A stretch of DNA of 64,000 nucleotides from Archivesica marissinica. Lineage: Eukaryota; Mollusca; Bivalvia; Venerida; Vesicomyidae. The notes beneath the pieces were generated by a model. The model was not told the origin of the DNA and did no database searches. It saw nothing but the letters and a program-made list of their open reading frames with translations. Position numbers and translations under genes: made by a program. This document shows, in pieces, positions 47,601 to 59,900 of the stretch. Location: contig CM026391.1 of NCBI GenBank assembly GCA_014843695.1, forward strand, positions 38,687,515 through 38,751,514. The letters are read 5' to 3'. Position 1 is the first letter of the stretch, and each line of letters starts with the position of its first letter.

Positions 47601-50600
47601 TGGTGCTTATAACACTCTTGTCAGGCCCAATGCTGAGTATATCTCCCACAGTTGGTGCTTGTAACACTCTTGTCAAGCCCAATGCTGAGTATATCTCCCA
47701 CATGTGGTGCTTATAACACTCTTGTCAGGCCCAATGCTGAGTATATCTCCCACAGTTGGTGCTTATAACACTCTTGTCAGGCCCAATGCTGAGTATATCT
47801 CCCACAGTTGGTGCTTATAACACTCTTGTCAGGCACAATGCTGAGTATATATCCCACAGTTGGTGCTTATAACACTCTTGTCAGGCCCAATGCTGAGTAT
47901 ATATCCCACAGTTGATGCTTATAACACTCTTGTCAGGCCCAATGCTGAGTATATCTCCCACAGTTGGTGCTTATAACACTCTTGTCAGGCCCAATGCTGA
48001 GTATATCTCCCACAGTTGGTGCTTATAACACTCTTGTCAGGCCCAATGCTGAGTATATCTCCCACAGTTGGTGCTTATAACACTCTTGTCAGGCACAATG
48101 CTGAGTATATCTCCCACATGTGGTGCTTATAACACTCTTGTCAGGCCCAATGCTGAGTATATCTCCCACATGTTGTGCTTATAACACTCTTGTCAGGCCC
48201 AATGCTGAGTATATCTCCCACATGTGGTGCTTATAACACTCTTGTCAGGCCCAATGCTGAGTATATCTCCCACAGTTGGTGCTTATAACACTCTTGTCAG
48301 GCCCAATGCTGAGTATATCTCCCACATGTGGTGCTTATAACACTATTGTCAGGCCCAATGCTGAGTATATCTCCCACATGTGGTGCTTATAACACTCTTG
48401 TCAGGCCCAATGCTGAGTATATCTCCCACAGTTGGTGCTTATAACACTCTTGTCAGGCCCAATGCTGAGTATATCTCCCACATGTGGTGCTTATAACACT
48501 CTTGTCAGGCCCAATGCTGAGTATATCTCCCACAGTTGGTGCTTATAACACTCTTGTCAGGCCCAATGCTGAGTATATCTCCCACATGTGGTGCTTATAA
48601 CACTCTTGTCAGGCCCAATGCTGAGTATATCTCCCACATGTGGTGCTTATAACACTCTTGTCAGGCCCAATGCTGAGTATATCTCCCACATGTGGTGCTT
48701 ATAACACTCTTGTCAAGCCCAATGCTGAGTATATCTCCCACATGTGGTGCTTATAACACTATTGTCAGGCCCAATGCTGAGTATATCTCCCACATGTGGT
48801 GCTTATAACACTCTTGTCAGGCCCAATGCTGAGTATATCTCCCACATATGGTGCTTATAACACTCTTGTCAGGCCCAATGCTGAGTATATCTCCCACATG
48901 TGGTGCTTATAACACTCTTGTCAGGCCCAATGTTGAGTATATCTCCCACATGTGGTGCTTATAACACTCTTGTCAGGCCCAATGCTGAGTATATCTCCCA
49001 CAGTTGGTGCTTATAACACTCTTGTCAGGCCCAATGCTGAGTATATCTCCCACATGTTGTGCTTATAACACTCTTGTCAGGCCCAATGCTGAGTATATCT
49101 CCCACATGTGGTGCTTATAACACTCTTGTCAGGCCCAATGCTGAGTATATCTCCCACAGTTGGTGCTTATAACACTCTTGTCAGGCCCAATGCTGAGTAT
49201 ATCTCCCACAGTTGGTGCTTATAACACTCTTGTCAGGCCCAATGCTGAGTATATCTCCCACATGTGGTGCTTATAACACTCTTGTCAGGCCCAATGCTGA
49301 GTATATCTCCCACATGTGGTGCTTATAACACTCTTGTCAGGCCCAATGCTGAGTATATCTCCCACAGTTGGTGCTTATAACACTCTTGTCAGGCCCAATG
49401 CTGAGTATATCTCCCACAGTTGGTGCTTATAACACTCTTGTCAGGCCCAATGCTGAGTATACCTCCCACAGTTGATGCTTATAACACTCTTGTCAGGCCC
49501 AATGCTGAGAATATCTCCCACAGTTGGTGCTTATAACACTCTTGTCAGACCCAATGCTGAGTATATCTCCCACATGTGGTGCTTATAACACTCTTGTCAG
49601 GCCCAATGCTGAGTATATCTCCCACAGTTGGTGCTTATAACACTCTTGTCATGCCCAATGCTGAGTATATCTCCCACATGTGGTGCTTATAACACTCTTG
49701 TCATGCCCAATGCTGAGTATATCTCCCACATGTGGTGCTTATAACACTCTTGTCAGGCCCAATGCTGAGTATATCTCCCACATGTGGTGCTTATAACACT
49801 CTTGTCAGGCCCAATGCTGAGTATATCTCCCACATGTGGTGCTTATAACACTCTTGTCAGGCCCAATGCTGAGTATATCTCCCACATGTGGTGCTTATAA
49901 CACTCTTGTCAGGCCCAATGCTGAGTATATCTCCCACATGTGGTGCTTATAACACTCTTGTCAGGCCCAATGCTGAGTATATCTCCCCACATGTGGTGCT
50001 TATAACACTCTTGTCATGCCCAATGCTGAGTATATCTCCCACATGTGGTGCTTATTACACTCTTGTCAGGCCCAATGCTGAGTATATCTCCCACATGTGG
50101 TGCTTATAACACTCTTGTCAGACCCATTGCTGAGTATATCTCCCACAGTTGGTGCTTATAACACTCTTGTCAGGCCCAATGCTGAGTATATCTCCCACAG
50201 TTGGTGCTTATAACACTCTTGTCAGGCCCAATGCTGAGTATATCTCCCACAGTTGGTGCTTATAACACTCTTGTCAGGCCCAATGCTGAGTATATCTCCC
50301 ACAGTTGGTGCTTATAACACTCTTGTCAGGCCCAATGCTGAGTATATCTCCCACAGTTGGTGCTTATAACACTCTTGTCAGGCCCAATGCTGAGTATATC
50401 TCCCACATGTGGTGCTTATAACACTCTTGTCAGGCCCAATGCTGAGTATATCTCCCACATGTGGTGCTTATAACACTCTTGTCAAGCCCAATGCTGAGTA
50501 TATCTCCCACATATGGTGCTTATAACACTCTTGTCAGGCCCAATGCTGAGAATATCTCCCACATTTGGTGCTTATAACACTCTTGTCAGGCCCAATGCTG

Positions 50601-52024
50601 AGTATATCGCCCACATGTGGTGCTTATAACACTCTTGTCAGGCCCAATGCTGAGTATATCTCCCACATGTGGTGCTTATAACACTCTTGTCAGGCCCAAT
50701 GCTGAGTATATCGCCCACATGTGGTGCTTATAACACTCTTGTCAGGCCCAATGCTGAGTATATCTCCCACATGTGGTGCTTATAACACTCTTGTCAGGCC
50801 CAATGCTGAGTATATCGCCCACATGTGGTGCTTATAACACTCTTGTCAGGCCCAATGCTGAGTATATCTCCCACATGTGGTGCTTATAACACTCTTGTCA
50901 GGCCCAATGCTGAGTATATCGCCCACATGTGGTGCTTATAACACTCTTGTCAGGCCCAATGCTGAGTATATCTCCCACATGTTGGTGCTTATAACACTCT
51001 TGTCAGGCCCAATGCTGAGTATATCTCCCACAGTTGGTGCTTATAACACTCTTGTCATGCCCAATGCTGAGTATATCTCCCACATGTGGTGCTTATAACA
51101 CTCTTGTCAGGCGCAATGCTGAGTATATCTCCCACATGTGGTGCTTATAACACTCTTGTCAGGCGCAATGCTGAGTATATCTCCCACAGTTGGTGCTTAT
51201 AACACTCTTGTCAGGCCCAATGCTGAGTATATCTCCCACAGTTGGTGCTTATAACACTCTTGTCAGGCCCAATGCTGAGTATATCTCCCCACATGTGGTG
51301 CTTATAACACTCTTGTCAAGCCCAATGCTGAGTATATCTCCCCACATGTGGTGCTTATAACACTCTTGTCAGGCCCAATGCTGAGTATATCTCCCACATG
51401 TGGTGCTTATAACACTCTTGTCAGGCCCAATGCTGAGTATATCTCCCCACATGTGGTGCTTATAACACTCTTGTCAAGCCCAATGCTGAGTATATCTCCC
51501 ACAGTTGGTGCTTATAACACTCTTGTCAGGCCCAATGCTGAGTATATCTCCCACAGTTGGTGCTAATAACACTCTTGTCAGGCCCAATGCTGAGTATATC
51601 TCCCCACATGTGGTGCTTATAACACTCTTGTCAGGCCCAATCCTGAGTATATCTCCCACATGTGGTGCTTATAACACTCTTGTCAGGCCCAATGCTGAGT
51701 ATATCTCCCACATGTGGTGCTTATAACACTCTTGTCAGGCCCAATGCTGAGTATATCTCCCACAGTTGGTGCTTATAACACTCTTGTCAGGCCCAATGCT
51801 GAGAATATCTCCCACATTGGTGCTTATAACACTCTTGTCAGGCCCAATGCTGATTATATCTCCCACATGTGGTGCTTATAACACTCTTGTCAGGCCCAAT
51901 GCTGAGTATATCTCCCACATTTGTGCTTATAACACTCTTGTCAAGCCCAATGCTGAGTATATCTCCCACATATGGTGCTTATAACACTCTTGTCAGGCCC
52001 AATGCTGAGAATATCTCCCACATT

Positions 52025-52052
52025 CAAACACCCACCCAACAAACCCCACATG
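52025..52052. repeat. 28-bp insert in the 52-bp array, copy 1
   Basis: CAAACACCCACCCAACAAAC followed by CCCACATG replaces part of a unit. It is identical to 53,555-53,582. Confidence 0.85.
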
Positions 52053-53554
52053 GTGCTTATAACACTCTTGTCAGGCCCAATGCTGAGTATATCTCCCACA
52101 TGTGGTGCTTATAACACTCTTGTCAGGCCCAATGCTGAGTATATCTCCCACATTTGGTGCTTATAACACTATTGTCAGGCCCAATGCTGAGTATATCTCC
52201 CACATGTGGTGCTTATAACACTCTTGTCAGGCCCAATGCTGAGTATATCTCCCACATTTGGTGCTTATAACACTCTTGTCAGGCCCAATGCTGAGTATAT
52301 CGCCCACATGTGGTGCTTATAACACTCTTGTCAGACCCATTGCTGAGTATATCTCCCACATGTGGTGCTTATAACACTCTTGTCAGGCCCAATGCTGAGT
52401 ATATCTCCCACTGTTGGTGCTTATAACACTCTTGTCAGGCCCAATGCTGAGTATATCTCCCACAGTTGGTGCTTATAACACTCTTGTCATGCCCAATGCT
52501 GAGTATATCTCCCACATGTGGTGCTTATAACACTCTTGTCAGGCGCAATGCTGAGTATATCTCCCACATGTGGTGCTTATAACACTCTTGTCAGGCGCAA
52601 TGCTGAGTATATCTCCCACAGTTGGTGCTTATAACACTCTTGTCAGGCCCAATGCTGAGTATATCTCCCACAGTTGGTGCTTATAACACTCTTGTCAGGC
52701 CCAATGCTGAGTATATCTCCCCACATGTGGTGCTTATAACACTCTTGTCAAGCCCAATGCTGAGTATATCTCCCCACATGTGGTGCTTATAACACTCTTG
52801 TCAGGCCCAATGCTGAGTATATCTCCCACATGTGGTGCTTATAACACTCTTGTCAGGCCCAATGCTGAGTATATCTCCCCACATGTGGTGCTTATAACAC
52901 TCTTGTCAGCCCAATGCTGAGTATATCTCCCACAGTTGGTGCTTATAACACTCTTGTCAGGCCCAATGCTGAGTATATCTCCACAGTTGTGCTTATAACA
53001 CTCTTGTCAGGCCCAATGCTGAGTATATCTCCCACACATGTGGTGCTTATAACACTCTTGTCAGGCCCAATCCTGAGTATCTCCCACATGTGGTGCTTAT
53101 AACACTCTTGTCAGGCCCAATGCTGAGTATATCTCCCACATGTGGTGCTTATAACACTCTTGTCAGGCCCAATGCTGAGTATATCTCCCACAGTTGGTGC
53201 TTATAACACTCTTGTCAGGCCCAATGCTGAGAATATCTCCCACATGTGGTGCTTATAACACTCTTGTCAGGCCCAATGCTGATTATATCTCCCACATGTG
53301 GTGCTTATAACACTCTTGTCAGGCCCAATGCTGAGTATATCTCCCACAGTTGGTGCTTATAACACTATTGTCAGGCCCAATGCTGAGTATATCTCCCACA
53401 TGTGGTGCTTATAACACTCTTGTCAGGCCCAATGCTGAGAATATCTCCCACATTTGGTGCTTATAACACTCTTGTCACCCCAATGCTGAGTATATCTCCC
53501 ACATGTGGTGCTTATAACACTCTTGTCAGCCCAATGCTGAGTATATCTCCCACA

Positions 53555-53582
53555 CAAACACCCACCCAACAAACCCCACATG
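53555..53582. repeat. 28-bp insert in the 52-bp array, copy 2
   Basis: Same foreign segment as at 52,025, 1,530 bp downstream, in a neighbourhood with many small indels. Confidence 0.85.
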
Positions 53583-54394
53583 TGCTTATAACACTCTTGT
53601 CAGGCCCAATGCTGAGTATATCTCCCACATGTGGTGCTTATAACACTCTTGTCAGGCCCAATGCTGAGTATATCTCCCACATTTGGTGCTTATAACACTC
53701 TTGTCAGGCCCAATGCTGAGTATATATCCCACATGTGGTGCTTATAACACTCTGTCAGGCCCAATGCTGAGTATATCCCCACATTGGTGCTTATAACACT
53801 CTTGTCAGGCCCAATGCTGAGTATATCTCCCACATTTGGTGCTTATAACACTCTTGTCAGGCCCAATGCTGAGCATATCTCCCACATTTGGTGCTTATAA
53901 CACTCTTGTCAAGCCCAATTCTCAGTATATCTACAACAATTGGTGCCTATAACAATCTTGTCAGGCCCAATGCTGAGTATATCTCCCACATTTGGTGCTT
54001 ATAACACTCTGTCAGGCCCAATTATGAGAATCTCCCACATTGGTGCTTATAACACTCTTGTCAGGCCCAATGCTGAGATACTCCCAACATGGTGATTCTA
54101 ACACCTGTCAGGCCCAATGCTGAGCATATCTCCCACAGTTGTGCTTATAACACTCTTGTCAGGCCCAATGCTGAGTATATCTCCCACATGTGGTGCTTAT
54201 AACACTCTTGTCAGGCCCAATGCTGAGTATATCTCCCCACATTTGGTGCTTATAACACTCTTGTCAGGCCCAATGCTGAGTATATCTCCCACATGTGGTG
54301 CTTATAACACTCTTGTCAGGCCCAATGCTGAGTATATCTCCCACAGTTGATGCTTATAACACTCTTGTCAAGCCCAATGCTGAGTATATCTCCC

Positions 54395-54862
54395 ACAGTT
54401 GATGCTTATAACACTCTTGTCAGGCCCAATGCTGAGTATATCTCCCACAGTTGGTGCTTATAACACTCTTGTCAGGCCCAATGCTGAGTATATCTCCCAC
54501 AGTTGGTGCTTATAACACTCTTGTCAGACCCATTGCTGAGTATATCTCCCACAGTTGATGCTTATAACACTCTTGTCAGGCCCAATGCTGAGTATATCTC
54601 CCACAGTTGGTGCTTATAACACTCTTGTCAGGCCCAATGCTGAGTATATCTCCCACAGTTGGTGCTTATAACACTCTTGTCAGACCCATTGCTGAGTATA
54701 TCTCCCACAGTTGATGCTTATAACACTCTTGTCAGGCCCAATGCTGAGTATATCTCCCACAGTTGGTGCTTATAACACTCTTGTCAGGCCCAATGCTGAG
54801 TATATCTCCCACAGTTGGTGCTTATAACACTCTTGTCAGACCCATTGCTGAGTATATCTCCC
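54395..54862. repeat. 156-bp trimer higher-order repeat
   Basis: Units alternate GTTGATGC, GTTGGTGC, GTTGGTGC with CAGACCCATTGCTGAG closing each trimer (54,525, 54,681, 54,837), exactly 156 bp apart. Confidence 0.85.
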
Positions 54863-55900
54863 ACAGTTGATGCTTATAACACTCTTGTCAGGCCCAATGC
54901 TGAGTATATCTCCCACAGTTGGTGCTTATAACACTCTTGTCAGGCCCAATGCTGAGTATATCTCCCACAGTTGGTGCTTATAACACTCTTGTCAGGCCCA
55001 ATGCTGAGTATATCTCCCACAGTTGGTGCTTATAACACTCTTGTCAGGCCCAATGCTGAGTATATCTCCCACAGTTGGTGCTTATAACACTCTTGTCAGG
55101 CCCAATGCTGAGTATATCTCCCACAGTGGTGCTTATAACACCTTGTCAGGCCCAATGCTAGTATATCTCCCACATGTGGTGCTTATAACACTCTTGTCAG
55201 GCCCAATGCTGAGTATATCTCCCACATTTGGTGCTTATAACACTCTTGTCAGGCCCAATGCTGAGTATATCTCCCACATTTGGTGCTTATAACACTCTTG
55301 TCAGGCCCAATGCTGAGAATATCTCCCACATTTGGTGCTTATAACACTCTTGTCAAGCCCAATGCTGAGTATATCTCCCACAGTTGGTGCTTATAACACT
55401 CTTGTCAGGCCCAATGCTGAGTATATCTCCCACAGTTGGTGCTTATAACACTCTTGTCAGGCCCAATGCTGAGAATATCTCCCACATTTGGTGCTTATAA
55501 CACTCTTGTCAGGCCCAATGCTGAGTATATCTCCCCACATGTGGTGCTTATAACACTCTTGTCAGGCCCAATGCTGAGTATAGCTCCCACAGTTGGTGCT
55601 TATAACACTCTTGTCAGGCCCAATGCTGAGTATATCTCCCACATGTGGTGCTTATAACACTCTTGTCAGGCCCAATGCTGAGTATATCTCCCCACATGTG
55701 GTGCTTATAACACTCTTGTCAGGCCCAATGCTGAGTATATCTCCCACATGTGGTGCTTATAACACTCTTGTCAGGCCCAATGCTGAGTATATCTCCCACA
55801 GTTGATGCTTATAACACTCTTGTCAAGCCCAATGCTGAGTATATCTCCCACAGTTGATGCTTATAACACTCTTGTCAGGCCCAATGCTGAGTATATCTCC

Positions 55901-56900
55901 NNNNNNNNNNNNNNNNNNNNNNNNNNNNNNNNNNNNNNNNNNNNNNNNNNNNNNNNNNNNNNNNNNNNNNNNNNNNNNNNNNNNNNNNNNNNNNNNNNNN
56001 NNNNNNNNNNNNNNNNNNNNNNNNNNNNNNNNNNNNNNNNNNNNNNNNNNNNNNNNNNNNNNNNNNNNNNNNNNNNNNNNNNNNNNNNNNNNNNNNNNNN
56101 NNNNNNNNNNNNNNNNNNNNNNNNNNNNNNNNNNNNNNNNNNNNNNNNNNNNNNNNNNNNNNNNNNNNNNNNNNNNNNNNNNNNNNNNNNNNNNNNNNNN
56201 NNNNNNNNNNNNNNNNNNNNNNNNNNNNNNNNNNNNNNNNNNNNNNNNNNNNNNNNNNNNNNNNNNNNNNNNNNNNNNNNNNNNNNNNNNNNNNNNNNNN
56301 NNNNNNNNNNNNNNNNNNNNNNNNNNNNNNNNNNNNNNNNNNNNNNNNNNNNNNNNNNNNNNNNNNNNNNNNNNNNNNNNNNNNNNNNNNNNNNNNNNNN
56401 NNNNNNNNNNNNNNNNNNNNNNNNNNNNNNNNNNNNNNNNNNNNNNNNNNNNNNNNNNNNNNNNNNNNNNNNNNNNNNNNNNNNNNNNNNNNNNNNNNNN
56501 NNNNNNNNNNNNNNNNNNNNNNNNNNNNNNNNNNNNNNNNNNNNNNNNNNNNNNNNNNNNNNNNNNNNNNNNNNNNNNNNNNNNNNNNNNNNNNNNNNNN
56601 NNNNNNNNNNNNNNNNNNNNNNNNNNNNNNNNNNNNNNNNNNNNNNNNNNNNNNNNNNNNNNNNNNNNNNNNNNNNNNNNNNNNNNNNNNNNNNNNNNNN
56701 NNNNNNNNNNNNNNNNNNNNNNNNNNNNNNNNNNNNNNNNNNNNNNNNNNNNNNNNNNNNNNNNNNNNNNNNNNNNNNNNNNNNNNNNNNNNNNNNNNNN
56801 NNNNNNNNNNNNNNNNNNNNNNNNNNNNNNNNNNNNNNNNNNNNNNNNNNNNNNNNNNNNNNNNNNNNNNNNNNNNNNNNNNNNNNNNNNNNNNNNNNNN
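55901..56900. other. Assembly gap (1,000 N)
   Basis: Exactly 1,000 undetermined bases, most likely a fixed-size placeholder. The 52-bp array is on its left and an unrelated 44/45-bp array on its right, so the true junction is unknown. Confidence 0.99.
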
Positions 56901-59900
56901 TCTGACTAGAATGAGCCCCTCCTGGAAGTTGCATACATTTGTACATCTGACTAGAATAAGCCCCTCCTGGAAGTTGCGTACATTTGTCATCTGACTAGAA
57001 TGAATCCCCCCTGGAAGTTGCGTACATTTGCCATCTGACTAGAATGAGTCCCTCCTGGAAGTTGCGTACATTTGTCATCTGACTAGAATGAGCCCCTCCT
57101 GGAAGTTGCGTACATTTGTCATCTGACTAGAATGAGCCCCTCCTGGAAGTTACGTACATTTGCCATCTGACTAGAATGAGCCCCTCCTGGAAGTTGCGTA
57201 CATTTGTCCATCTGACTAGAATGAGCCCCTCCTGGAAGTTGCGTACATTTGCCATCTGACTAGAATGAGCCCCTCCTGGAAGTTGCGTACATTTGTACAT
57301 CTGACTAGAATGAGTCCCTCCTGGAAGTTGCGTACATTTGCCATCTGACTAGAATGAGCCCCTCCTGGAAGTTGCGTACATTTGTACATCTGACTAGAAT
57401 GAGCCCCTCCTGGAAGTTGCGTACATTTGCCATCTGACTAGAATGAGTCCCCTGGAAGTTGCGTACATTTGTATCTGACTAGAATGAGTCTCCTGGAAGT
57501 TGCGTACATTTGCCATCTGACTAGAATGAGTCCCTCCTGGAAGTTGCGTACATTTGTACATCTGACTAGAATGAGCCCTCCTGGAAGTTGCGTACATTTG
57601 CCATCTGACTAGAATGAGCCCTCCTGGAAGTTGCGTACATTTGCCATCTGACTAGAATGAGCCCCTCCTGGAAGTTGCGTACATTTGCCATCTGACTAGA
57701 ATGAGCCCCTCCTGGAAGTTGCGTACATTTGCCATCTGACTAGAATGAGTCCCTCCTGGAAGTTGCGTACATTTGCCATCTGACTAGAATGAGCCCCTCC
57801 TGGAAGTTGCGTACATTTGTACATCTGACTAGAATGAGCCCCTCCTGGAAGTTGCGTACATTTGCCATCTGACTAGAATGAGTCCCCCCTGGAAGTTGCG
57901 TACATTTGTACATCTGACTAGAATGAGTCCCTCCTGGAAGTTGCGTACATTTGCCATCTGACTAGAATGAGCCCCTCCTGGAAGTTGCGTACATTTGACT
58001 AGAATGAGCCCCTCCTGGAAGTTGCGTACATTTGTCATCTGACTAGAATGAGCCCCTCCTGGAAGTTGCGTACATTTGCCATCTGACTAGAATGAGCCCC
58101 TCCTGGAAGTTGCGTACATTTGTACATCTGACTAGAATGAGCCCCTCCTGGAAGTTGCGTACATTTGCCATCTGACTAGAATGAGCCCCTCCTGGAAGTT
58201 GCGTACATTTGTCATCTGACTAGAATGAGTCCCTCCTGGAAGTTGCATACATTTGTACATCTGACTAGAATGAGCCCCTCCTGGAAGTTGCATACATTTG
58301 CCATCTGACTAGAATGAGCCCCTCCTGGAAGTTACGTACATTTGTCATCTGACTAGAATGAGTCCCTCCTGGAAGTTGCGTACATTTGCCATCTGACTAG
58401 AATGAGCCCCTCCTGGAAGTTGCGTACATTTGCCATCTGACTAGAATGAGCCCCTCCTGGAAGTTGCGTACATTTGCATCTGACTAGAATGAGTCCCTCC
58501 TGGAAGTTGCGTACATTTGCCATCTGACTAGAATGAGCCCTCCTGGAAGTTGCGTACATTTGCCATCTGACTAGAATGAGCCCCTCCTGGAAGTTGCGTA
58601 CATTTGCATCTGACTAGAATGAGCCCCTCCTGGAAGTTGCGTACATTTGCCATCTGACTAGAATGAGCCCCTCCTGGAAGTTGCGTACATTTGTACATCT
58701 GACTAGAATGAGCCCCTCCTGGAAGTTGCGTACATTTGTCATCTGACTAGAATGAGCCCCTCCTGGAAGTTGCGTACATTTGCCATCTGACTAGAATGAG
58801 CCCCTCCTGGAAGTTGCGTACATTTGCCATCTGACAAAAATGAGCCCCTCCTGGAAGTTGTGTACATTTGTACATCTGACTAGAATGAGTCCCTCCTGGA
58901 AGTTGCGTACATTTGCCATCTGACTAGAATGAGCCCCTCCTGGAAGTTGCGTACATTTGTACATCTGACTAGAATGAGCCCCTCCTGGAAGTTGCGTACA
59001 TTTGCCATCTGACTAGAATGAGCCCCTCCTGGAAGTTGCGTACATTTGTACATCTGACTAGAATGAGTCCCTCCTGGAAGTTGCGTACATTTGTACATCT
59101 GACTAGAATGAGTCCCTCCTGGAAGTTGCGTACATTTGCCATCTGACTAGAATGAGCCCCTCCTGGAAGTTGCGTACATTTGCCATCTGACTAGAATGAG
59201 CCCCTCCTGGAAGTTGCGTACATTTGTACATCTGACTAGAATGAGTCCCTCCTGGAAGTTGCGTACATTTGCCATCTGACTAGAATGAGTCCCTCCTGGA
59301 AGTTGCGTACATTTGCCATCTGACTAGAATGAGCCCCTCCTGGAAGTTGCGTACATTTGCCATCTGACTAGAATGAGCCCCTCCTGGAAGTTGCGTACAT
59401 TTGCCATCTGACTAAAATGAGCCCCTCCTGGAAGTTGCGTACATTTGTACATCTGACTAGAATGAGCCCCTCCTGGAAGTTGCGTACATTTGCCATCTGA
59501 CTAGAATGAGCCCCTCCTGGAAGTTGCGTACATTTGACATCTGACTAGAATGAGCCCCTCCTGGAAGTTGCGTACATTTGTCATCTGAATAGAATGAGTC
59601 CCTCCTGGAAGTTGCATACATTTGTACATCTGACTAGAATGAGCCCCTCCTGGGAGTTGCGTACATTTGCCATCTGACTAGAATGAGTCCCTCCTGGAAG
59701 TTGCGTACATTTGCCATCTGACTAGAATGAGTCCCTCCTGGAAGTTGCGTACATTTGCCATCTGACTAGAATGAGCCCCTCCTGGAAGTTGCGTACATTT
59801 GCCATCTGACTAAAATGAGCCCCTCCTGGAAGTTGTGTACATTTGTACATCTGACTAGAATGAGTCCCTCCTGGAAGTTGCGTACATTTGCCATCTGACT

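Larger units (their letters stand above)
44627..55900. repeat. 52-bp minisatellite array (about 215 copies), LINE-derived
   Basis: Units read GTGGTGCTTATAACACTCTT, GTCAGGCCCAATGCTGAGTA, TATCTCCCACAT, with frequent variants ACAGTTGGTG, CAAGCCC, CATGCCC and CGCCCAC. The unit translates as AYNTLVRPNAEYISHMW, the RT block at its left edge. Since 52 is not divisible by three, frames shift each unit and ORFs stay near 70 codons. The array continues into the assembly gap. Confidence 0.96.

Noticed and set aside
55802..56990. Frames of 350-370 codons across 55,901-56,900
   Set aside because: They consist of undetermined bases.
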